Part shown: positions 7,932-17,200 of the stretch, in pieces | Layout: every line of letters starts with the position of its first letter | How positions within the stretch are numbered: the stretch's first letter is position 1 | Assembly (NCBI GenBank): GCA_017481205.1 | Contig: JAFUPN010000005.1 | Span: 1 to 36,358 of the forward strand | From: Clostridia bacterium | Lineage (GTDB): Bacteria > Bacillota > Clostridia > UMGS1810 | Direction: 5' to 3' | DNA length: 36,358 nt | Position numbers and translations under genes: made by a program | Notes under the pieces: model-generated | What the model was told of the DNA's origin: nothing | Seen by the model: only the letters and a program-made list of their open reading frames with translations | Database searches by the model: none

Positions 7932-9341
7932 TTAGGGCTTTTCATCAATATAGAAATAATCGTCATCTGCTGCGGTTACCGTTCCCTTAAAGGAGATAAA
8001 GGCACAGTCAATAATTCTGATTGAAGTGTTATCCTTTGAGGCAACAACCGAAAGAATATTTCTGCCGGCAAGCTTGCTGATTTCGCTTAACTTGCCATTG
8101 TGGTCTGTAATTACAACATTTTTGTAATCGTCAAGTCTGATTGTTCCGCCCTCTGTGTAAAGCATATTGCTGTTTACATCATATGATGTAAGGTAGCGGT
8201 CGTCATATTCAACAACGGTGATGATATCGTACACCTTATCACTGCCGTTGTCTATAAGAGTCATATAACCGGATTTTATTTTAAGCTGTGCAAGAGAATA
8301 GCCGGGATATGCAACACCGTTGTATATCATTGATGCATTCATAGAGACTCTTGCATTTTTAACCTTATCATTTTCATTATAGTAAACTACATTTGTGTGT
8401 GAAAAAGAGCTGTCATTTACAGCTAATTGGTTATATGTAAGTGTAAGAACATTTCCATTGCCTGAAGCCTCGGCATATATAAGCATTTCCTCGTCTTCAT
8501 CGTAGTAGAAATCCACATACATACCGATATAGCCCGTTATATCAAACTCGCCCTTTGTCTTTCTGAGGGTGATATCTCCTATTACTGCACCGCCCGCCTT
8601 GAGAGCAGAGGGTCCTGTGATTGAGGTAAGACCGTTGTCATACACAACGCCCTCGTCATAGGCAATACCGTAGTTTACATAAAGAAGAGTGTTCTTTGCA
8701 TCAAACACAAATTCTGAAGTATCCCCGCCGAACACCTCAACCTGCGCAGTTGCCGCAAGAGCTGTGTTTTTAAGGAAGATAACAGCCTGCTCAGTGGGAA
8801 CGGAGTCTGTGCCAATGCCCATATCAACACCGTCAAAAAGGTCAAGGAAATCTGCCATTCTCACATAGCACAGAGGGGAATCGCCGTATTTTGCAAAAGC
8901 GATTTCCTCATAGCCGAGAGCACGTACGGCAAGCTTTGCCATTTCGTTAAAGGTAATCTCGGTATCGGGCTCAAAAATCCTGTAGTCGGAGCCGCGCACG
9001 ATATCCATATCATAGAGATAGTTTACTGCATGGCTGTAGTATGCAGAGGCATCTACATCAAGGAAGGATTTTGACGCTTTATATGTACCGCCCTTGTATC
9101 CTGCAAAACGGGCTATAACATAGCTGAAATCCGCTCTTGTGATATTATCCTCAGAGTAAAGTACTTTTCCCTGGGACAGCATACCCATTGCATCGAGAAA
9201 TGCATATTCCGATGTGGATACAGGGGTCTTGGGAGCCGCTTCTTCTGAAGCTTCTTCCGCAAAAGCACAGAAGCATGAGGTAAGCATGGCAACCGCAAGA
9301 AGCAAAGATATCAGTATTTTAAAATCTGATTTTATTTTCAT
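7932..9341 (-). CDS. SLH-domain surface protein, N-terminal part (ends at an in-frame stop)
   Basis: The 469-residue product has a signal peptide (hydrophobic core near residues 8-27, cleavage around AFA-EE) followed by three SLH repeats at about 43-90, 93-143 and 144-200 (for example ITRADFSYVIARFAGY and EITFNEMAKLAVRALGY). SLH repeats bind pyruvylated secondary cell wall polymers and hold proteins on the Gram-positive surface. After them comes a beta-rich region with no recognised family. Translation stops at TAA 7932-7934 after YFYIDEKP, although the same frame continues as plausible coding sequence to 6645. The anchor would therefore be made without its distal part. The gene follows the next SLH gene upstream by 27 bp and has AAAGGAG before its ATG. 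Confidence 0.85.
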   Translation of the reverse strand: MKIKSDFKILISLLLAVAMLTSCFCAFAEEASEEAAPKTPVSTSEYAFLDAMGMLSQGKVLYSEDNITRADFSYVIARFAGYKGGTYKASKSFLDVDASAYYSHAVNYLYDMDIVRGSDYRIFEPDTEITFNEMAKLAVRALGYEEIAFAKYGDSPLCYVRMADFLDLFDGVDMGIGTDSVPTEQAVIFLKNTALAATAQVEVFGGDTSEFVFDAKNTLLYVNYGIAYDEGVVYDNGLTSITGPSALKAGGAVIGDITLRKTKGEFDITGYIGMYVDFYYDEDEEMLIYAEASGNGNVLTLTYNQLAVNDSSFSHTNVVYYNENDKVKNARVSMNASMIYNGVAYPGYSLAQLKIKSGYMTLIDNGSDKVYDIITVVEYDDRYLTSYDVNSNMLYTEGGTIRLDDYKNVVITDHNGKLSEISKLAGRNILSVVASKDNTSIRIIDCAFISFKGTVTAADDDYFYIDEKP

Positions 9342-9368
9342 ATTATATATACACTCCTTTCTGCCGGA

Positions 9369-11048
9369 TTATTTAATAACCAGTTCATATATAACCTTTG
9401 CAGCCTCCGCTCTGGTAAGCGAACCGAGAGGCTTGAAGGAACCGTCGGGCAGACCGTTGATGATACCTGCACCTGCAAGTCTTGAGACAGCCCCGGATGC
9501 ATAGTCTGCAATGGCAGCTTCATCAGCAAAAGCCGCACTACCTGCAGAAATACCGATTGCCTTGTAGTCAACAACCCTGTTCATTATCACCGCCATATCC
9601 TGACGGGTAATGGGCTGACCCACACCGAACTCATCAGCGCTGATACCTGTAATAATGCCGTTTGCCTCGGCAATATAAATATATTCTGCCGCCCAGTAAT
9701 CCGAAGGCACATCGCCAAAGACTGCTTCCGACTTCTGCTTGGGAATTGAAAAGGCGGATACAATCATCTTTACAAATTCTTCACGGGTTACAATTCTGTC
9801 CGGTCCGAAGGTGCCGTCGGTATAGCCTGTGAGAATATTCAAAACCGCAAGGGATTCAATGGGAAGCTTTGCCCAGTGGCTGTCGGGCACATCGGTAAAT
9901 CTGCCTGCCTGAGCATTGCTTGTACTGATCAAATCATTTGATACAGTAGCACCGCCGATAACAGAGCTGCCACTGCTTCCGCGGCTGCCGCCTCCGCCAC
10001 CACCTCCGCCGGAGGTGCCGGTGTCAGAGCTGTCGCTCTCAAGGTCGTCAATTATATCTAAAATCTTCTCTTTTACTTTTTCCGGAGTATCTGCAGAAAA
10101 GCCCTCCATATGTCTTGCTATCTTGTAAGGATCTGCATCCTCAATATCATCAAGAATATTCTCTATACCCAGCTCCTTTGCATATTCCTCAAAAGCCTTT
10201 GCTTTATCGGCATTTGAGCGTTCGTTTACAGCAGTAAGAGCAAGGCACTCATTAAAGAGAGCAAGATTATCTGCTTTTGTCACAATATTTTCACTTTCAA
10301 GTCTTGCAAGATATCTGTCCAAAAATTCTTCATTAAAATTGACATAATCTTCATTTTCCACATCAGTACCGAGAACGTCTCCACCTGCATCTACTGCAGA
10401 CTTTTCTGCGCCATTTGCAGCATTTCTTATATTATATACAGCATCTGCTATATTCCATGCCTGAAGAATTTCTCCTGCCGACTTGAAGCCGCCTCCGAAA
10501 TCGTCCGTTTTTATCTCATAAAGATATTCGTTTTTCCATTCCGGACAGGATTCTTCTGCAAAGCCTAAAGCCTCGCCCAACTCATCAAAGGCAATTTCTG
10601 CAATTTCTGTTTTTGAGGCAGAGTTAATCTCTTCAAGAATATCCGTTCTCTCTGCCGCACTGACTATATACACGGGAGCAGAGGTCTTTGCGTAGCCGTC
10701 CACTCCGTTCTTGCCGCTGGGTGCCGCATAGAAATCATAATATCCGCTGTTTATATCCGCACCAAGCTTAAACTCAAGTGTAACCTGAGAATTACCCATG
10801 CACTGCGCCATATCCATACGGACAGCCTTGGCATAATCCGTAAAGACAGACACACTGTCATCTGCCGGTGCCATATATACGTTTACATACATGTTGTAGT
10901 CAAGTGAAGTGGTATATGTGACAGTGATTGTCTCGTCAACATAATCAATACTTGTTTCTACAACAGAGGCAGCTTCGGCGAGAGCCGGAGACACTGCAAA
11001 TGAAAGTATCATTGTCAGTGTCAGCACTATTGCCAATAATTTTTTCAT
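9369..11048 (-). CDS. Surface protein with a Gly-rich linker and three C-terminal SLH repeats
   Basis: The 559-residue protein has a signal peptide (MKKLLAIVLTLTMILSFAVS, cleavage near ALA-EA at about 24), an N-terminal beta-rich segment at about 30-130, a mostly helical, acidic region at about 131-340, a low-complexity linker of Gly and Ser at about 343-362, and three SLH repeats at about 383-427, 444-487 and 505-555 (FTDVPDSHWAKLPIESLAVL, VFGDVPSDYWAAEYIYIAEA and the last ending in LTRAEAAKVIYELVIK). No catalytic domain is visible. It may be a structural S-layer component or an adaptor that displays the helical region (inference). It lies 17 bp after the SLH/PL22-like gene and 27 bp before the interrupted SLH gene, so the group is probably cotranscribed. 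Confidence 0.9.
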   Translation of the reverse strand: MKKLLAIVLTLTMILSFAVSPALAEAASVVETSIDYVDETITVTYTTSLDYNMYVNVYMAPADDSVSVFTDYAKAVRMDMAQCMGNSQVTLEFKLGADINSGYYDFYAAPSGKNGVDGYAKTSAPVYIVSAAERTDILEEINSASKTEIAEIAFDELGEALGFAEESCPEWKNEYLYEIKTDDFGGGFKSAGEILQAWNIADAVYNIRNAANGAEKSAVDAGGDVLGTDVENEDYVNFNEEFLDRYLARLESENIVTKADNLALFNECLALTAVNERSNADKAKAFEEYAKELGIENILDDIEDADPYKIARHMEGFSADTPEKVKEKILDIIDDLESDSSDTGTSGGGGGGGGSRGSSGSSVIGGATVSNDLISTSNAQAGRFTDVPDSHWAKLPIESLAVLNILTGYTDGTFGPDRIVTREEFVKMIVSAFSIPKQKSEAVFGDVPSDYWAAEYIYIAEANGIITGISADEFGVGQPITRQDMAVIMNRVVDYKAIGISAGSAAFADEAAIADYASGAVSRLAGAGIINGLPDGSFKPLGSLTRAEAAKVIYELVIK

Positions 11049-11065
11049 AGAAATATTCCCCCCTG

Positions 11066-13876
11066 TTAATCTGTTACTCTGTCTCTTCTGTGCTGACTGA
11101 GCCTGAGCTCATCGGTAATATTCTTAGCTTCGCCCTTGTTATCGGTAATGGCGGTAACCTCTATATCCTTTACCGTCATCTGTGAATATGGCGAATATAT
11201 TACAAAGTCGCTCTGATGCTTGCAGGCATTGTTGAGATTTGCATTGTTGATTTCAAGCTCAACAGTTTTCCATTTGCCGGAATTGCTCTTGGCAACAGAG
11301 ACTGTCTTATCCTCGCGGTTTGCCAGGTCTCTGATACCGCCGGGAGCAGAGGTGTATTTTACATTCACCGGCTGCCTGCCCATATCCAGATAGGTAAACT
11401 TAAGCTTGAAGTTACCGCTTTCGCTGAGAATTTTCTCATCATTGATTTTGCAGTAAATATTGTTATTTACCGGTGCTGTTATACATTCCTCACCCTGATA
11501 TGTATCATTAAGAATTACATTAAAATCCTTGCTGTCGTCATTTGTCAGCACTGCAACATTCTCATCAAGCACATGCTCGTCGCTGATTCTGGGATTCTGA
11601 GTAAGGTCACTGATATCTGCCCAGCCTACTCCCAGCATATTTTCGTCATCAACCATCTGCCAGCTGATAACTGTGTTGCCGTAGTTGATATGAGGATGGG
11701 GCTGATATGGGTGAACAGCGCTCCACATCCTGAATTTTGCAATATAGTAGGACTCATATGTATTGGTATTTGCAAGGATAATCTGTCCGGTATTGGTATC
11801 CCCCGCAACCCAGTTGTGGTCGCTTGAGGGATAGCAGTGCCAGATAGCATAGTCACCGTTGATATACTCTCTGGTCTTGCCATTTTTGTCAGTACGCATA
11901 AAACCGCTCTGACCCACATTCTGACTCTGGGTGTATTTTACCCAGTACATCATCTCGCCGTCCACGCTCCATACCTCATGTCCTGAGCATTCTCCGGTGG
12001 TGCCGTTGCTGTTTTCCGCCTGTACAAACATGTTGTACACCTCGTCTGTATCTGTATTCCACAGCCAGAGCCTGTCGGGAATAAGGGTTGTAGTACCCTC
12101 GTGGCAGAAGAATATCAGATTGTCATATACCGGATTTACCATAGGATGTCCTACACCCTGGCTGTCGGGATTGTATTTAAAATCCATTCCCCTTGCGGTG
12201 ATTTCGCCGGTCTCTGTATTCATCTTGCTGTATTTGCCGGCATGGTAGCCTGATACATATTTGCCGTCATTGGTGGCATTCATAGTGGTAAACATACCTG
12301 CCGAGTTAAGCTTCTGCTTTGTATAGTTCTTCCAGTCATAGTTCCACAGCTGACCGTTATAATCATAATAAATTATGTGGTCATCGGGAGTAACTATTGC
12401 ATTGCAGGCTGAATATGAAGAGGTCATGGTATCGAGAAATCTTACGGTTTCGCTGACGGTATCATACTCATACATGGAGTTTGTCTTATCATTGCTGAAA
12501 ATAAACTTGGTACCATCATAATTCCAGCCCTGAGCCGTTACATAGGGACGAATCATTTTATCGCCGTTGAAATTTACATAATAATAGGTTCTGCCGGTTA
12601 TAGAGTCATTTATTGTTGTCTTGGGGATCTTAACAGGCAGATAGTACAGATAGCTGGTAAGAGTGGGGTCACCGGTTCTTGCAAGGTCATCTGTGGTCAG
12701 CACTCCGCTCGTAAGATGCTTTGCTACCAGAGGCAAATCCGTTTCTGAGCTTGCGGTCAGCATATTGTATGCAACGGCAACAAAGTTATCACGGATAAGA
12801 GGTCTGTCCGGGAAGAGAATAAAGTCGGAGGTTTTGACTATATTACTCTGACTAGCCATATCATAAGCCTTGTCATATACCTCGTCGCCGTTCTGACCGT
12901 TGTACCTGAGAAAATATGTGAGAAGCTCCCTGATGGTAATGGGTCTTTCCGGTGCGAAGGTTCCTCCCCCTGCTCCGCGTACAAGCCCCATACTTTCGGC
13001 AACTGATACCACCTTGGCATCCTCTCCGGATATATCGGTAAAATTACCTGTAGGTGCAGCTGAGCTTATCGCCGCATCATCCTTGCCAAAAAGCTTGAGA
13101 GAAGCTCTGAGGGCATCAATTCTTGTCATATTTTCTTCAAGACCGTAGGGTGTACCCTGGTCATTCTTGTCGTCATAAAGTCCTGCAAGGGTAAGAGCCT
13201 CTGCCTGAATTGTGTTTACTGTGGGCATATCAAAGCTGCCGTCGCTGTTTTCCAGCTCAGAGACGTTTACAAGCTCCACCTTTGCAAAGGCATTGTAATT
13301 ACGGGTTACAATACGCAGGTCTGCTCCGTATTCCATAGTGCCCTGAAAATCCGCATCGTCTATAAGAGTACGAACCGTTGTCCACTTCGGAGTGATACCG
13401 GGCTTGGTGATGGTATATCTCTTATACTTACGTGCCTGCTCAGACAGCTGAGTATCGTTGCTGTTGTAGTCAACATAGAAGTATCCCACCTGAGGCCCGA
13501 AATCATAGTAGGTAATCATTACAAGAAAACGGTGGTCGTCAGGTCCGATTTTTGATTTATCAACCTTAAGGTACACATAGTTTTCCTTATACACCTTTCT
13601 TCCCACTATGCCATCCATCTCAAAATCCTCGCTGTACAGAGGGTCAATGGAATCGGTTATGCCGGAGTCTCTTCCGTCAACAAAGCTCATTTTATTTGAC
13701 TGTATTTCCTTGCCGAATACTACATAAGCATTGTTCTTGCCGGGAACGACCGACACCTCGCTCATTACGGAGGGGTCTGCATTTTCCAACACTTCGTCTG
13801 CCAGCGCAAACGGAATCAAAGAAACCGTCATGGCAAACGCCGTAATCAAAGAAATGATTTTTTTAAAACGTTTCAT
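11066..13876 (-). CDS. Secreted SLH-anchored protein with a PL22-like (oligogalacturonate lyase) beta-propeller
   Basis: Domain order in the 936-residue product: signal peptide (1-26, ends FALA); one recurring module (about 98-203, ITYYDFG ... WTTVRTLIDDADF ... ADLRI); SLH-type repeats (about 220-375, including TFAPERPITIRELLTYFLRY); a PL22-like seven-bladed propeller (about 412-758); and a second recurring module (about 805-910). The propeller carries the conserved histidine sites of the oligogalacturonate lyase fold: GVGHP (His577), FFCHEG (His592), ECSGHEVW (His633), WHCYPSSD (His680) and the metal-site cluster HPYQPHPH at about 722-729. PL22 enzymes cleave short galacturonates by beta-elimination with Mn2+ and are normally cytoplasmic, so export with an SLH anchor is unusual. 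Activity is inferred from motifs only. Confidence 0.86.
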   Translation of the reverse strand: MKRFKKIISLITAFAMTVSLIPFALADEVLENADPSVMSEVSVVPGKNNAYVVFGKEIQSNKMSFVDGRDSGITDSIDPLYSEDFEMDGIVGRKVYKENYVYLKVDKSKIGPDDHRFLVMITYYDFGPQVGYFYVDYNSNDTQLSEQARKYKRYTITKPGITPKWTTVRTLIDDADFQGTMEYGADLRIVTRNYNAFAKVELVNVSELENSDGSFDMPTVNTIQAEALTLAGLYDDKNDQGTPYGLEENMTRIDALRASLKLFGKDDAAISSAAPTGNFTDISGEDAKVVSVAESMGLVRGAGGGTFAPERPITIRELLTYFLRYNGQNGDEVYDKAYDMASQSNIVKTSDFILFPDRPLIRDNFVAVAYNMLTASSETDLPLVAKHLTSGVLTTDDLARTGDPTLTSYLYYLPVKIPKTTINDSITGRTYYYVNFNGDKMIRPYVTAQGWNYDGTKFIFSNDKTNSMYEYDTVSETVRFLDTMTSSYSACNAIVTPDDHIIYYDYNGQLWNYDWKNYTKQKLNSAGMFTTMNATNDGKYVSGYHAGKYSKMNTETGEITARGMDFKYNPDSQGVGHPMVNPVYDNLIFFCHEGTTTLIPDRLWLWNTDTDEVYNMFVQAENSNGTTGECSGHEVWSVDGEMMYWVKYTQSQNVGQSGFMRTDKNGKTREYINGDYAIWHCYPSSDHNWVAGDTNTGQIILANTNTYESYYIAKFRMWSAVHPYQPHPHINYGNTVISWQMVDDENMLGVGWADISDLTQNPRISDEHVLDENVAVLTNDDSKDFNVILNDTYQGEECITAPVNNNIYCKINDEKILSESGNFKLKFTYLDMGRQPVNVKYTSAPGGIRDLANREDKTVSVAKSNSGKWKTVELEINNANLNNACKHQSDFVIYSPYSQMTVKDIEVTAITDNKGEAKNITDELRLSQHRRDRVTD

Positions 13877-13975
13877 TGAATATGCCTCTCTTTCTTTTTT
13901 GTTGTATATAAAATATATCGATTAGTATTGCTGAATTGGTTACAACAGCGATTCTTACGAATCCAACCTGACAGT

Positions 13976-14249
13976 AGCCTTAGCAACCAATACTGAAGAT
14001 GCCTTAAACGGCGAATTTTGGGCAACTTTCGGCTTGTCGTCCTCGAAAGGCAACAGCCTTCCTTCGTCCTTCGCACCAAAATCTGCTCAAAAATTCATCC
14101 GTTTCAGGTCATTTTGAGTTTTGAAATTATAAATTTTATTTCAGACAAGGCAAAAACGCAGGGAATATGTAAATATTTCCGAGTATTTTAACGAAGTATG
14201 AGATAAAATTTATATTTTAAAACCGTCTTTAGTGTTGGTTGCTAAGGCT
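13976..14249. repeat. MITE-like element with 24-bp inverted termini
   Basis: The 352-bp gap 13877-14228 holds no credible gene. AGCCTTAGCAACCAATACTG onward (13976-13999) and its complement at 14226-14249 match at 22 of 24 positions. Inside, 14118-14142 and 14200-14223 form a second imperfect inverted repeat of about 25 bp around an AT-rich core. The right terminus overlaps the stop codon and the last codons (SLSNQH) of the 14229-19070 gene, so that end of the gene lies within the element. Size, nested palindromes and lack of coding capacity fit a miniature inverted-repeat element. No target-site duplication was established. Confidence 0.6.
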
Positions 14250-17200
14250 AAGCCTTCTTACCTTAAGCTGATTGCCGGTATCTCCCATAGGGGTATACAG
14301 CCCGAAATCGCAGCTGCCCGTCATGGAATCTATAAATGCCGCTCCGTCTATTGCGAAGGTCTCGGTTTTCCACAAGCCGTCATTGGAAACCGAAGTCAGC
14401 ACAAAGTCCTCTGCATCTCCGAGCCTTCCTGTGGCAATATCATAGCTGTGCGCTTTCATAATAAGCTCTCCGTCAAAATCCGCCTTATAGGTAAGCTCTA
14501 TCTCAAAGCTGCTTTCTGCCGCACCGAACATGTATCTGTCATCAACATCAAAATACAGAAGGTTCTGTCCTCCGGTATCATTGCCCGGTGCAAGATAATA
14601 TTTTCCGTCGATATCTGCTTCTGCAATGCCTATGGCATCGGTATCGCCGCCGGTCATAAGGAAGCTGCGTATACCTGATGATATTTCTTCACCGCCGGAA
14701 ACATCTATGTATACCCCATCGGGATATATACTGCTTGCGCTATGAATATATCCGTCATAAAACTCCATACTGCCGAGCTTTGATATATGCTCATTGGCAA
14801 CGGAAGCATTGCCCTTGACAACGGTGATGCTGCTTACAGACAGCTCCTTTCCTTCACATGCAAGGCGCAGGTCACATTTTTTTGTTACAAAGGTTGTACC
14901 CTCTTCGTTAAAATATGCATCATCCAGCTCAAACCGTGCAACACGCCAGCTGCCTGTTGCACCGTCTCCGTATCTTACGGAATTGGTAAGCCTGGTACCG
15001 CTTTCGTTAAAGGCTGTCACATTCTCTCCATCTATAATGCAGTTGGCATACTGCATCTGCAGAGAATCCCTGTCTGCCAGATATTCCACATACACTGTCA
15101 CATCGTGGTCCTCGGGAGTGATAGTACCGTCCTCAAAAGAAAAATACATAAAGCAGTTGCGCACTGCGGTTTTTCCGTCGCCGGTAACTCTGTATACTCT
15201 GGCTGTCTGCCATGCATCCTTGGTTACTCCGTAAGAATCGGTCACCTTTGCCATTCTTACAGAGCCGTCGGAACCATCGGTAATATATGATATATTGTCA
15301 TAGGAATATGCCTCAAACAGGTTGGTAACCGTAACATGAGGATAATGCTTTCTTGCCTCAGGGATTGGATAATATGTATTGCTCCAATAGAGCTCCATAT
15401 TTTTGTTCAGTTCCTCAGGCTTGCCCTGGGAATTGATAAAGGCTTTTGTATAAAACACATCCTCAGGCACATCCTCCATACCGCTGACAAAATCTACCGC
15501 AAAATTGCTCTGATAAAGGAAAATGCCGATGGAATTAACTGCATTTACCTGCCAGCTGTGCTCGCCCCTGGGGACATTCTCATCTATAAAGCTGTTGGAA
15601 TCGGTCTCGCCTACGAGCACTCCGTCACGGTATATCTGATAGGTTGTACCTGCGGGAAATCCGCTGAACTTCTGCCAGGTGATAACTGCCCGTCCGTTGT
15701 AGCCGTGGGCAACAAGTCCCAGCAAATCTGTATCACGCTGACTGTAGGGTCTTAGAGATGAGGTCCACACAAACTTTTTTAGCTTGTATTCATCACCGTC
15801 GGGAAGAGTTACCCCATCGGTCTCAAGGCTGACAGACTGCCCGGGCTCTATACTCACCCTGGGGGACTGTGCAATATCGGTTACAGAGCCGTTTGCGTTG
15901 TATACAACGGTATACAAAACCGCGTCGGTTGATTCTGACTCTCTGTTGGTCGCTTTAAGCTTTACACCCACTCTTCCCGGGCGTATATAGCTTGAGGGCG
16001 AACCGTCTATTTTATACATAACATCGGTTATATCCGTCTTTGCACTTACAGGCTGATATACAGGTGCCTCCATAAGCGAAGTATCTCCGCATACATATTC
16101 CGAAAGCACGGCAAGGCTTTTCAGCCCGCTGTCTGAATATTCCTTAATCATGCCGGCTATAAGCTTGCTCAGCTCTATGGCACCCTGCTGGTTTATCACT
16201 GTATCGTCTACAGTATTTTCGTATGTACAATCGGGATAGGAAGCACTGTCGGTGTACATAAAAATCTGCTTTGAGCCCTCTGTGCCGAGCTTTTCAATAA
16301 GCTCTCCATGAGCTCTGCCCACATCAAGCACCGGAACCCCGATTGCAGCTGCTGCACTTATCATTGCCGAGCGGTAAGCATCGCCGCCATCGTCGGCAAC
16401 CGTACCGTCGGGAGAAAACACTCTCTCATGCGCCGGAGTAAGAAACACAAGGTTGAGCCCCTGCTCCCCGGCATAGTCTGCAACAGCTTTCAGATTATTT
16501 GCATACACAGCGGTTGACTCCTCGTCTGAGCCAAGCTGCAGGAACAGATAATCTCCCTGCTTTGCCTCTTTGCTGATATTATCTCTGTATGCACCGTCAA
16601 GAAAGGACTGTGTGCTCATGCCCCTTGCCGACATATTCACAAAGCTTACGTCGCTGCTGAAATATCTGTCAATCTCCATACCCCAGCCTGCCCGCGGGAA
16701 CTGGCTGCAGGGCACATCCTCACCGAAAGCATCGGACACAATATATACAGTGGGTTTGTCTCCGGTATTTGCGGGAGGTATATAGTCAGCCGTGTCGATA
16801 TATTCATAGTCCTTTTGCTTTATTACAGACACCTTGCTGATATATGTATCCGTTCCGTTACCGGCTATTATGAAATCCTCCTGACCGGTTGCAAGAGCAG
16901 TTCCGCTGTTATTGGCAGATATCATAGCATCGGATACATCTAACTCGGCGGTTTTCCATTGGTTTGTATCTGTACGGGCGATGTTCACGTTCTTTATGCC
17001 GGAGGTGCTGTAATATTTAAAGCTGAGATTGGCAGTGCCCTTGTCCAGATACTCTATAAAAAATTTAAGACTGCTATCCTCTGAAGTAACATAATCATCG
17101 CTGATGCGGTAATATACTGTTCCTATAGCCGAAGCTCCGGTATCGGTACGGTAGTTTTTTGAAGTAAACCAGGTCTGTTTTGTAATTCCGTCAGCGGCTG

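Noticed and set aside
9980..10025. Run of CCG/CCA/CCT triplets resembling a microsatellite
   Set aside because: It encodes the Gly/Ser linker of the SLH protein in frame and mixes synonymous codons, so it is a protein linker and not an expanding repeat.
13873..14079. Minus-strand 68-codon open frame in the gap after the giant gene
   Set aside because: It overlaps the MITE-like element, has an Arg/Cys-rich composition with no domain, and lacks a convincing ribosome binding site.
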